DNA of 64,000 bases, taken from NCBI GenBank assembly GCA_015183035.1, contig JACZZP010000009.1:62001-126000 (forward strand), read 5' to 3'. This document shows positions 1-12,018 of the stretch, one piece after another (positions within the stretch are counted from its first letter, which is position 1; each line of letters starts with the position of its first letter). The DNA comes from Meloidogyne chitwoodi (taxonomy: Eukaryota; Nematoda; Chromadorea; Rhabditida; Meloidogynidae). The notes under the pieces were generated by a model. The model was not told the origin of the DNA. It was given only the letters and a program-made list of their open reading frames with translations, and searched no databases. The position numbers and the translations under genes were made by a program.

Positions 1-3000
1 TTCTTCATGGCCAATTTCCTCACCAAAACCATTCCCTACTGAACGGGAAGAATCCAAACGATTTTCAAATTCACCTAAATGCACTTCCATCCTTGGTGAC
101 TCTTCTAATTCACCATAAACATCTTTTACAGACTCAGAATGATGTGATAAAGAAGTTTTCTCTTCAACAGTACTTTCCGCTATACTGACTTTCTCTTCCT
201 CGTCATTTTGTAATTTTTCAATTCTTTTTTCCTCATCGTCCCAACTTTTGTTTTCAATTGAAGGGGTTATCAGAGGTGATTTTTGAAAATTTTCTTCTTC
301 CTCTTCCATCTGTTTATGAGACAATTCTTCCATTTCTACCAATGCTTCTTCACTTTTTTGTCGTTCACTTGAATATTCTTCCCTTTTTTCAATGGAATCT
401 TCAACTTTTTCGAAGCTAACTCGAGAATCTGACACTCTTTTATCAATTTCATCATCCATAGGCTCTTCTTCCTTTACATTTTCTTCTTTTATTTCTACAG
501 AATGTTCACTTCCTTCAATCTCTTCATTTTGCCCATATTGCCCTCCATTCATTAAAATTTCGGGAGAATGTTGTTCAATGATTTGCTCTTCTTTTTGTTG
601 AGGTTGTTCAAAAACTTCTTCTACCACTCTCTCCTCCTCTGCTGCCATAGCAGCCTCTCTTTTGGCTCGCTGTTGTTGTAACGAACATGCTTGTGGTGGA
701 ATTTCGGAGGAATCTTCAATTTCTGGGGAGGAAATATTTTTAGAAACATCCATCTCCAATCCAGAAGCGAGTTCCTCCTCTCTTCTAGGCGAAACCTCCT
801 CTATTTCTATCTCTCGCTCATTCCACACTTTATCTTCGTTTTCTTTGTCTTCCATTGCTTTATCCTCTTCTTCCTTTAACTCTTCCTTATTAACAGATTT
901 AACCTCAACACGGGCAGTTAGTTGTCCATCAGAATCTTCAACATAGTTTTTAATTACCTCAGTCTCTCCAACATAAGGCCCAGGGGTTTGACGAGTTTCT
1001 TCTTCATTTGCAATTTCTACAGGAGCTTCGACTTGATCTCCTTCCCATTCAGAATCTCCTGCTGGTTGCCCGTCGGTTGTAGTAGTCTGTGAAGCAGCTA
1101 ATGAAATAGATGGAGAAGGGGCCTTAAAATTAATAGTATTTGAGTTTGTACAAAATATTTGTTTTAACCACATTTTCAAGATTTTCCTCTTCTTTTCGCT
1201 CTTCATCATCTCCCATTGTTGCTGCAATAGCTGAAACGCCGGCACCAACAGCTGCAACAGTACCTATCACAGGTAAAGCACCAGAGAAGGAAGGAGGTTT
1301 CTGCACCTTTACAGGCGTTATAGAACCCTTTTGTGAGGGCGGTCTTGCCCCAATTTGTGTTCCTTTTATACGAGGTGTTGTCTGAACTGTAGAAGGTTGT
1401 GGGCGACGTGTTGGACGTTCTTGTGCTTTTTTGGCTTGTCTGATAAATTAAAAAATTTATGGCCAAAACTCAAATGAGTTAATTAATATCCCTTACTTAA
1501 TTACTGCTGTCGGCGGCAATTTATGATCCATAGACTTGCCCGGCATAGTACGATTACCAGCAAATGAGCGTTTTGCAGCTTGTGGCAAGGGTGGAAGCTT
1601 TTGACTTGCACGAGTACGTGACATTGAAGTTCTGCGCATTTTAGTTAAAGGCTCATCTGCCGTAGCACCTGTAGTTGCACGGCGTGGTGATTGTGACTTT
1701 CCACTTCGAGATTTTCTGCCTTGTCCCGATTTAAGGCTTCTAAAATAAGAAAATAGTTAATCATAGAAGATGGAGAATAAAGGGAAAGCAAAGTTTCAGT
1801 TATAAAGGCAAATTTTGCAGACATTGTCCCAAAAAATTGTCCGCTATAATTGTTTGCAGAATTGCCTTTACAACATAAAATTAATCAAAGCAAAATAGTG
1901 ATTAAAAGAAAAGTTGAAAGCGTTAGAAAGCTAGGAAAATGTTAGAGGTTAATTATGTGTTAATATCATTTAAGTTATCGTCCAAGACTGAAAAGTATAG
2001 AAAAGAAAAAGTGTTTTTTCTAAACCCTTAAATGATCCATCACCTCAAAACCCCGTTAGTTTGTTGGGATTGTGAGTTATTAGTAGCGCCGACGGCGGCT
2101 TCTAAACTTGGCAGGGACCTGCGACGGAAAAACCAGGATTGTTGCAAATGCGTCGGTTGATGCTTTGCCATTGTATGAGGGCCAAATGAGACTTCTCGGA
2201 AACGTTCAAGTTTGGCCAACTGTTTTCGCAATGAATTCATGTACTTACGCAGGGTACGGTCGTCAAGCTTAAATTTTAAAAAAAAGTCTTAGTGGTAGAT
2301 GAGTGTACCCCTTCACCTTATGTAAATACTGGTATTTGTAGGCATTTGCTGCTAATCGATTGTATATACTTTTTGAATTTTTGATTGGAGCACTATCAGC
2401 TCGATAATCTGTTTCAACCCGTTTAATCAAATCCCCAGCTTCAGGGCTATGAGATTGTTGCCGTCGTTTAATATTTGCTTCTGTTGAAAAACGTCCATTT
2501 CCGAGTGCACCTTTAAAATTTTTTTGATTTTCTTATAACAGAGGGATGAAGATTTTAATATTATTTTTAAATTAACTTCCTAGGGAGGGTTAATAATATG
2601 AACGGTAAAACAAACTTCTAACGGGACGCGAAAGACTTCTAGATACATGAGAGCGTTCTAATTCTTCAGCGTTGGTTACCCCACTCTGAAAAGAAAAAAT
2701 TTTAAATCTCCAAACAATTTTTAAATATACTCGAATACGTCTATAAAGTTCAACTTTCTCTGCTGCATCCAATTTGCGTTGTAGATCCACAAGTTGTTGA
2801 AGAACCCGTTCCCTGCAAAAAAATTTTTATAAGTTGAAATTAAGGTTAATTAAATTTTTATTAAAACATTTATTTACCTATTCCGTAACATCATATCCAT
2901 CATTTGTAAATGACCTTCATGTAATTCCTCATTTCCTTCGGTTGATCCTTCTAGCTAAAATTTAATTTTCTTTAAAATTAATTGAATAAAATTTATTAAT

Positions 3001-3179
3001 TCTTCAAAAATAATTTATAAAAATTTACCAATCCAAGATTTCTCAAATGTTTTTGCATATGTGGTAACGCAAAATACTGCCGAAGATGCACACTTAAGTT
3101 TAAGAATTAAAAAAAATTTACTAAGTAAATTAGCTTACTCATAAAGAGGATTGTATGATTCAAGTAGATTGTCTCCCAT
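1..3179 (-). CDS. ERICH3-like glutamate-rich protein, C-terminus cut by window edge
   Basis: Multi-exon minus-strand gene starting at ATG 3179. The first two exons join in phase (donor near 3137, acceptor near 3092) to give MGDNLLESYNPLYD followed by LRQYFALPHMQKHLRNLGL. This resembles the N-terminal block of vertebrate ERICH3 (a cilium-associated, glutamate-rich protein), where a 'TYNSL' motif is followed by a similar 'HL..YF....R.HL...GL' helix. The next exons add a charged coiled-coil-like stretch (ERVLQQLVDLQRKLDAAEK) and, further on, a basic Ser/Arg/Pro-rich region (about 1500-1745), a Gly/Ala hydrophobic segment (near 1250) and an acidic tail rich in Glu (1 to about 1130). The last intron is about 40 bp and ends at ATTTTAAG near 1121. 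The DUF4590-type domain of ERICH3 is not visible, so homology rests mainly on the N-terminus. The role in nematodes is unknown to me. The tail continues beyond position 1. Confidence 0.6.
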
Positions 3180-6100
3180 TTTTTTTAAATTTAGTAGTTG
3201 AAATATTAAAACTTGGAGACTAGAAATTAAAGCTTAATATAAAATTAAATAAATTTAATTAATTAAAATAAATTAAAAAATGTGATAAAACACGAAGGGA
3301 AAAATAAATACAGTCTAAGCTTCATCTATTTTACACTAATTACTCTTTCTTTGTATTCCTTTATAATTTTCTTTAAATTTTTTATTCAAAGTAAGATTAA
3401 AAAAATAAAAAAATGTATTTATTTACCCAACCAGACTTGTTTTTCATCAAATTTGTTTTTTTTTTTAATTTTGGGAAGATGTTTTTTTTGCAATTTTTGA
3501 GGCCAAATTGCATGATTAAGAACTGGGGAAAATATAAGGGATGGATAAAAAATTGGACAAATAAATGAAAGAAGAATTTAAAGAAAATGAGTATTTGGAA
3601 GGAGACAAAAATTGAAGGAAAGGGCAAATTACACTGGCAGGGAATGGGAAAGCTGAGGGTGTATGCAAAAAATGTTATAGAGAGTAGAAATTTTTTAAAT
3701 TAAAAGTTTTTTATCCATAACTTTCTTGATTTTTAATTAAAAATTCTGATTTTTTGTAATTTTGTAGCAAATTTATTCCTCTATCGAATAGTACAAAAAT
3801 CATCTTAATTGGTTCATTTATTCCTTAGATATGATGAAAAAGCCGATGCAAGCTTCTACCAATTAGTTTATATTTTACGCACACCCAAACAACCCACACA
3901 TCTCAAAAAAGCGGATAAAATGAGAAAGGAACGATGACCAAGCAAAAATGCATGATGAGAAATAAAAGAAAAAAATCCTTTGAAACGGAATGAGGAAAAA
4001 AAAGAAAAAAGGGGTATGCGACGACCAACAACCGGGAAAAACAAGCTTTTCATTATTTTTAAGCACAAAAGTGATGAGCTTTTAAGAAATGGTATAAAAA
4101 GCAAAGAACAGTTGAAAAGACTAAACTATTTAAAAATAGGAAATTAATTCCAAAAAAGTACATTGAAATAGAGTTATAAAAATAGTATCCTCACGAAGGA
4201 TAATGGGAAATGAAGAGATTTTTCTCTGACTGAATAATTTATTTTTTAATGGGATTAGTATTCCACTAGGAATAAAAATTTGTGGATTTTTTTATTTCAG
4301 CTTTTTCATACTATTTTTTAAATTCGTTTCGAATTTTTTCGAAACGGAACAACGGGGTGGGATTTCAAATTTTAATCCAACTAACCCTTGTTTACATTTT
4401 GAGAACAATTGAACCGTAAAAAATATTTTACAAAAAATTATTTTTTAAAAGAAAATACTTTTTAAAGAAAGAAAATTGTTCCGAAAGGGTTACTAGCAAG
4501 AAAAAAAAAGCAAATGCAATTTTGAATGAGAAAATCCCTTAGAATTCACCTATATTTTCGCGCAAATTGCTTACTTTTTACTTAATATATATTTTTACAT
4601 TTTTCGTTCAATTTTAGCATCCGGCGTTCCATTCTCGTACAAGGTAGGGATGACCTTTATTTGCACAAAAAAGTCAATATGCATGTAAATTAAGTATTTC
4701 TATATTTTACATGGTGATTCTCGCCTTCACACCTTTGCACATAAAATTATAATCTGTCGCCAATTTTCTCTATTGAAGGATTTTATTTCTTTTAATAATC
4801 GGGGAACATAATTTAAAAATGAATAACCCACTTTAATAGAGCCCCTCTTCTCTCTAATTCCTTTGGAATTAAAAATTGTAGTCCCTATTAACAATGAAAA
4901 AAAATAAAAACCCAACTCCATTTTACTTAAAGCTGCGTGAAAGTTTCCATGTTTTTTAATCACACAAATCGTGAACATAAAAAAGTGTTCTTATCTTTTA
5001 TAATATCTTTGTAGTAATTCTAATATGAAATAAATCCTTAAGGAAATTGTGGTCATCATCCATAAATAATGACAAAAATACATAGCTCCTCCTACCAATT
5101 CTCTTTATTCCCCTCATTCAAAATAATAAAAGTGAAACAAAAAATGAGGGCAAGGGAATTAAATAAATGGCTTTTATGGAAGGGAAGGAATATTTTATAG
5201 CAAAAAATGTAAAAAAAACATCTTCAAAGTTGGATTAATATATTGGCTTTTATAAAAATATTAAAAGAGGACAGTTTAGTAAAAATAAGCAAAAAATGCC
5301 TTAAACGCAATATACTCTGCACTTTTATTTTTATACAAAAAAAGGAAGAAATTGGAGTAAAAATAAATAAAAAATAGCAATTGAAGCCTTTCAACTGGTT
5401 TTTTAAATACTATGAACCGAATAAGGCTAGATGATTGCAAAATAGTTGAAAGTTAATATTTAAGTTTCAAGTTTAAGTTTCAATTTCAAGTTTGTTAAAA
5501 ATGGCTGATGAATTTCTAATTTCGTGTTTTAGTTTAAGTTCAATCTTGAAAATCAAATTTAGAGTTTCAAGTAGCCTTATTTTTATTTCGGTCAACAAAA
5601 TTGACACTTATTTGTTTTGGTCATAATATATATATATTTTTTTATTTCAATTAAATAAAATTGCAAAACATAAGTGGCAACATAAAATAATTTTGAGATA
5701 CTTGAAAAAGGTTATATTAAAATATATTGGTTTTATTAGCCACTAAAAGGATATAAGATGACATATATCACTCCAAACAAAATATAAATAATAAAAAAGC
5801 TAAAATTTGATGAAGAGATGTTAAGATTTTCACCTAAGAAACAGATGGGCGCTAAAAATGAATTTAACGTGACGAAAGCGGAATAAATGAATAAAAAAGG
5901 GTAAATAAAAAAGCTAAAGCAGTCTTAGGCCATTTGCATTTTTATCTCCCCTCTTCTCTTGGCTTTCGTATAACCTTCCCTGTTTCTTTCCCTTTTTTAG
6001 TATAAATAGTATAGTCTACTCTCAACTGTTGTCAGATGCGCCATCTGCCTCATTTTATTCTTCCAGCCGGTCAAGAACATAAAAACATATCGATTTCGTT

Positions 6101-9100
6101 CCCCCACAAAACATTAATGTCCCCTACTCTTAAATGCTTTAAGAAATGGAAAATAATGTATTAAAATTAATCGAAACACGAAGAATATTGTAATAAAAAC
6201 ACAAATTTTTGGAAAAAAGCAAAAAAAAATAAATAAAAACATTCGGAAATTAAATAAAACGGAAAAACTCATTTCGAAACACCTAAATAACAATTATTAC
6301 AATAAGAATCGAACTCGAAGTTTATTTTTGAATAAAGTCAAGACTATGTATCCTCTGCAAAAAGAAGAGAGGACCAGATAATAAAAAGGCAAAATTACTG
6401 CTCATCTAAAGCTTTGGCGGCGCTATTGCAAATTCATTACGAAAATTGGCAGCGGTTCGTAGCAAAACAATGTTTGGGTACATAAAAGGATGGGAAGAAA
6501 GAAGGGAAAAGCAGGAATTGGTAACGGAAACGAATAGAAAGGGAGAAGTAATGGAAGTGTAAAAGGTTTCTCCCTCAGACGTCCATCTCAGTTTGAGGAC
6601 ATTTGGGCGCAGTTAAATAATTTTGAGTTAGTGCCCAAGGTTCTTGCTACTAAATATCTAATATTCTCTCTAGTTTCCCTTCCCGCGGACTAACCTTTCC
6701 TGAAAGGAAAAAGTGAATGAGTAGTGGACAGCTATATAAGGTTTATGTCGAAAAAAGTAGGATAATAAATTTGGAAATAAACTAATCCAAACCTAAGTTG
6801 GATAAGGCACATTTAGGTTATGCTTTTAAGTAAAAGGAGATAAAGTATAAAAATCCCCAAGGGAAAAGAGTAACCAAATTTTTGAAGAATTTTTGGATTT
6901 AATTGGATACACATTAATTCAAAGCTGAAATAAAAGGGAAAACGAACTTTAAACGAATTTTTCTTTCTTTGAAGAAAGGCTTACGAACATGTAAAAAAAT
7001 AAACTTGATTATGAAGGAGACAACTTTATAACTTTTTCGACTGTTTTTATGGAATGTTTTTACTATGCATGAAAAATGTAAAAGATGATATTAAATAAAA
7101 ATATTGAGCGAAATTTTTAAAGATGAATTTTTTAAATGTTTCTTTAATTTATTAAAATTTAATAATTTTTAAGATTTGAATTAAAAAGTCAACAAACAAA
7201 AGGAAAAAATATTTTGGGTTTACCAAAAATGAATAACCTAAAAATACCAAAATTTAATATTATTTTTATAAAAGATTAGTATTTGCATTTATTATGATAA
7301 AAATATCAAAAATATATATATATATATTTGCAACATTGATATATTTTAATGTTTAAGTGAAAGAGGATTGCGGTCAGCTTGTCGATTTAGACAAGAACCT
7401 TCTTAACAACTCATGCTCAGCGACAATGAGAAAAAAAATTAGAAAATGATTACGAAATGAATAATGAAATTGAAAAGAAAAGAATGTCGAGAATGTTTGA
7501 AATAATGAGAAAGGAAAAGTTAAATTCATTGGTAATGAAATGATCAGCCAGCCGGGCACACTTGAGTCGCACATTATAACTCACGAACTGACAAAATTCT
7601 AAAAGATTAAAAAATAAAAAATGCGCGAGTAAAAGAAGAAAAAAGGGAAGGAATAATATGTAAAAATAAAGTTGAGGGGAAGGTGAATGTTTTGGGGATG
7701 AGCCGGATGAAAAGAGACAGCCGGGCTAACCACACACACTCATTAAAAAAGATCCCCTTATTAATGTTAGCGATCTCTCGCGGCAAATCTTTTACATCAC
7801 ACACTTGCGCATACATTCGACAATATTGAAATAAAGGACAAACACGAAAGATTAAATTTCAAAATATCAATATCTCTCAAAACCCCTAAGAGTCTGAAAG
7901 ACAAAAATGAGGGTACTTTTTTAGTTGATCTTTTGGATACTTAGATTTTCGTTATTTTTGGCCTGAGTAAATTGACCACACTCAAAGTTGTTCAGCTGAC
8001 TAACAAAATCGAAGCTGATTATAAATAAATGTACACATTTAACAAATAATAGAAAAACGGAGAAAAAAAGGAGGCAATATATGGGCAGTATTTGGAGTAA
8101 ATAAATTCTTCAAAAATAAAATCACACTTAAAAATACAGGAAAGGAAAATTTGTATATAAATAGGTATTATTTATTTACACAGAGAATTGTAAAAAAAAT
8201 TGAAAAAAGGGTAAAAAGGGTAAAGATTATTTTTGGCAGAGGAAATTTTATCGGGGCCAATTCTCTAAGAAATCAAACTACATATTGAAAAAAGGGAGAT
8301 GACAAAAACTGATAGTAAAATTAGACAAAACTTAATTAACTCAGTAATATTTTAGTGCTAAATTTCACATTATTTTGAATTTTTTGAAGCGCACGTCATG
8401 CGTCTAAATGATTATAACACTTCAATTCAATGCAAAAATAAATAGAAAATAAGATTAAAATAAATATTAAAATGTTGAATATAATGGACTATTTACTAAA
8501 TAAATAGGCGAAAACATTTAGAATAATATTAAATAAAAAGTAGGGATAGATTTAAAAAGAGGATTGGACCAGCTGGCACACGCGCATACATTGATTTTGT
8601 CCCTCTCTCTCTTTTTTATTTGTCAAATTTATATATTTTATTGTAAATTTAATAAATAGACTTTGAAAAACTCCCGAAATTTCGAATCTCGAAACTCACG
8701 AAATCCTTACTAGAAGCACAACATTTTTAGTAACTTTATAACACACAAATGTTTATACTTTAACAAATTTAGTTATAATTAATTCATAGATATATTTAAA
8801 AAATTGTATTTGCACTTAAGTAAATTTCTTTCAAAATACGTCTTAGAAAGAGAAAAATTAATTTTATTTGAGAAAAAATTACTAAATGACGCACTGTCTT
8901 TCTATGTGTTGTTAGCTCTAAAAAACACTAAAAAAACGAATAAAAATGGATGAGGATTCGGACTAATTGTGTGCGAAGCCAGTGAAGAAATCGCGCAGGG
9001 CAAATGAGTGAAGAAATTAAAGAGAAAATAAAAAAAGCTTTTGTACAATTTTTACTAACTAAAAAATTAAAAAAGACGGGGAAGGTGAGTGTAAGAAATG

Positions 9101-10231
9101 TGTAAGAATAAAAAATTAAAATAAAAAAGGAAAAAATGAGGGAATAAAAGGTATGGAGTTAAGTTTATGTTAAAAATCATTATATTAAAGTTTGAAAATA
9201 TAGGTTTATTAATATTCAAGTTTATTAAAGTATAGAACGGGATATTAAGTTTGTAAAATATGTTAAGTTTATTAATATTCAAGTTTATTGAAGTATAGAA
9301 CATAGAATATTAAGTTTATTAAAGTTGGAATGATAGAGAAGAGAGTAATCTTAAAGTGAAATTAAGTTTATTAAATTGTTAAGACGAAGAGGAAAAAGCT
9401 AAGTTTATTTTAGATTTATAGCTTTACATTTCCCTAAAACAATTCTTTAATTTTGTCAAAAAGAATTTTTGTCCAATGAAATTTGATAGTTTGTGAACGG
9501 ATTATTTTTATAAAACAATTTTGTGTTAAAATTGTTTTAAATATTTAAAAAATTATTTAAAAATTTTAGAAATTTTTTAAAAAAATTTAAAAAATTTAGA
9601 ATCAACTCTATTGTCTTATAAAAACACTCTAAAATAGTCCCAACAGAAGACTTAACAAAATATACAGATATAGTGATGTAACTTCGATATAATGACCACC
9701 AAGGGTGTCCTTATAACGGATTTCTTAGTTTATTTTCAAGCAAAAGAACTAATAATTTTAATTTACATATTAAAAAATGAGAAAAGACAAGAGAAGCCTT
9801 TTAATAGTTCTTTTATACCTTTATATTTTCTATTTTTGCTGTTTTTTGGTGAATGAAAGTGATTCACAATTACCATGACAACATAAAATCTTGTAAATTT
9901 GAGTAGAAAAAAGAGAATAAATAAGGAAGAGACGATTTTATTTTTAAAAATTATTTTTAGTTCCGTTCATTTTTAGCAAAAAAATAAAAATTTTGTGTTG
10001 TAAAAAGTAAAGAGGACTAAAATAAGGAAAAATTTAAGGATTATAGTCTGAATTAGTTTGTAAAGTACTTCAATTGTTTTGAGTGTATTTTAAAAATTTC
10101 GGGATTCGATATTTTTGTAGCAATTGTTTCAAGTTAAAAATATTTAATTTTATTTTTTGAGCTATAAATTAGGTAAAGAGGTATAATTAATGAAAAAATA
10201 TTTTTCTATTAATTAGTTATTTTCTTTTCTA
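3180..10231. other. Long AT-rich interval, no gene supported
   Basis: About 7 kb upstream of the ERICH3-like gene and downstream of the LIM gene. All open frames are short, low in complexity and lack splice partners. It contains a degraded half of the CATTCGATAGAG foldback family (about 3690-3870), a TATAAATAG box at 6001 followed by two inverted E-boxes (6033-6047), several GC-richer patches (about 6400-6720, 7370-7830 and 8570-8600) that could be regulatory, a direct duplication near 9202-9330, and one GTTATAA-type motif near 9700. Confidence 0.6.
9202..9330. repeat. Two-copy direct repeat, period about 63 bp
   Basis: The block beginning TTTATTAATATTCAAGTTTA at 9204 recurs about 63 bp later near 9267, with one or two substitutions and a third partial copy ending near 9325. 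It lies in AT-rich intergenic DNA. Confidence 0.6.
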
Positions 10232-11625
10232 TTATTGATGCATTTGTAAAATACCAGCCCCTAAGCCACAGCCTACACCTTTTGGACCGAATTCTTTTGC
10301 ATAGCAACCTAAAAACAAAAGGGGAAAACATAAATAAATATTATTATATTAAATATATTTAAGTTTGAGCTTTTAAATATTATCTTTAGAGTTTCTCAAT
10401 TATCCAATCTTAAGCGATAAAAGCCCTTCCTGGACAATTAAAAAATAGATCCAATCAAGTCTCAAAAATTAAATTTACAAACTGTTGCAATAAATCTCTC
10501 CAGCCCTGTCTGAGAACTTTCCAGGCTCTAATGACCTTCCACAACGCAGACAACGGAAGCAACATTTATGCCACACTTCACTGGCTGCTACAACCTTTTC
10601 AGCTTCATAAACGCGTCCAGTACATCGTTTACAGTTGGAAGGTCGGAAGCAACCAATATTAGCTCCAATATTAGACCCATTCGTAAAACCATTAGTTTTT
10701 CCTTTAGGAGAGAAAATTGAATCGTTTGAGGCAGCCATAATTCGCCACGTTGTTGGACTGTGAATAACTGATACTGGTTTTGGACTCTGAAAAATATTTT
10801 ATATTTAATGTTTCGAACTCTGCTTCCCCTTTATAAATTTTAAAATTAAAATTTTGAATATTTAAAAAATATTAAAAAAAACACCCACAGGTAAGCTTTC
10901 TCTCTCATCATCCACCTCAGGAATTGGACTAGCCTCAAATGGTCTTCTAAAAATATTCCGACGAGAAGAAACCTCATATTCATATTTAATTAATTCTCCA
11001 TTACAAATTTTCCTTTCTCCGTCATTTTTTCTTTCCAGAATTATTTTTTCTTCTCTTCCTTCGTCTTCTTCATCCGTTTCTGGTTCTTCATCCTCGTGCA
11101 GTTGCAAAGTGCGTAATTGATGCTCATAGCGTTTATTTAACTCATATTTGTTTTTAGATTCTTCTATTCCAAAGTTTTCTTTACTAATACCATTCGTGTT
11201 TCCATGTTTGTATAAAAAGATGAAGCAGTTTGGGCAGAAAATCTAAAAATGAAGAGTTAAATCAGAATCTTATCCGTCGAGACAGACTTAAAGTTTTAAG
11301 TATTATCTTTAAAAAATTTCAAGCGTACAAACTTAAAATACAGTATAAGATTATATATTTTTACTTGTCCTTGATGCACTCCATACTCTCCCAATGCAAG
11401 TAATTTTCCACATTGGCGTTTACCTTAATTAATTAAAATTTTAAATTAAGCAAATTTGAACATTAAATTATTTTATTTTTTAAAATTTATTTGAACTATT
11501 AAGCTAAAAAACTAACTGCAAACAAAACATTTTCTATGAAAAAGACGTTTGCTAGCAGTGGAAACATGTTCTTGATCCAAAGAAGTTATAGGTTCAGAAC
11601 ACCTATCACATAAAGGAGATGTCAT
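10232..11625 (-). CDS. Two-LIM-domain protein (CRP/MLP-like second LIM)
   Basis: Minus-strand gene from ATG 11625 to TAA at 10232-10234. Exon 1 (11625-11517) and the following two exons encode a first zinc-binding module: CDRC, a 17-residue-type spacer, then LFHRKCFVC, then QCGKLLALGEYGVHQGQ and FCPNC. A long acidic linker (Glu/Asp-rich, encoded about 10890-11110) follows. The second LIM is canonical: CKRC, WHKCCFRCLRCGRSLEPG, then YCNSCYAKEFGPKG across an in-phase intron. The 'CYAKEFGPKG' and Gly-rich end are typical of cysteine-rich/muscle LIM proteins, which bind actin-associated partners in muscle or nucleus. Compared with usual CRPs the first LIM is atypical (four instead of two residues between two of its zinc cysteines) and the linker is acidic rather than Gly-rich. 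ATAATCAG just before the ATG could be a trans-splice acceptor. Confidence 0.8.
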
Positions 11626-12018
11626 TTTTCTGATTATATATATTTTGATTGGAATTTATTTTAAAAATATTTAAATATTTTGGTTCGGAGAATGCGCGAA
11701 TGTTTAGAGAGGGGGGGGGGGTCCATGTGGAATGACCCAAATATATTACAAATTGTTTGCGCCAATAAACATTTTCGCCTCGGATGATCGCGGCAGAAGG
11801 ATAAGCAGGGAAAGAAAAGAGGAAGGAATTAGTGAAGGATTTGTGTCTGTTATAAAACTCAGTAGTGGCTTTAGACCAACAAATAACTAAACCATTTTTG
11901 TTCAACTTGTTATAATTCAATAAAGAATTAAAAAATGATTTTTATACAAAAAAGTTTAAACACAATAAAATACAAATCCCTCATGTTTAACCAAATAAAT
12001 AATCTTTATTTTCAATTT
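11626..12018. other. Short intergenic gap between LIM and warthog genes
   Basis: About 390 bp with a run of ten G residues near 11710 and no supported gene. It separates the end of the warthog gene from the start of the LIM gene, both on the minus strand. Confidence 0.6.

Noticed and set aside
7607..7816. Minus-strand frame starting MYAQVCDVKDLPREI
   Set aside because: The first 25 residues look reasonable but the rest is Phe/Ser-rich; there is no splice or homology support.
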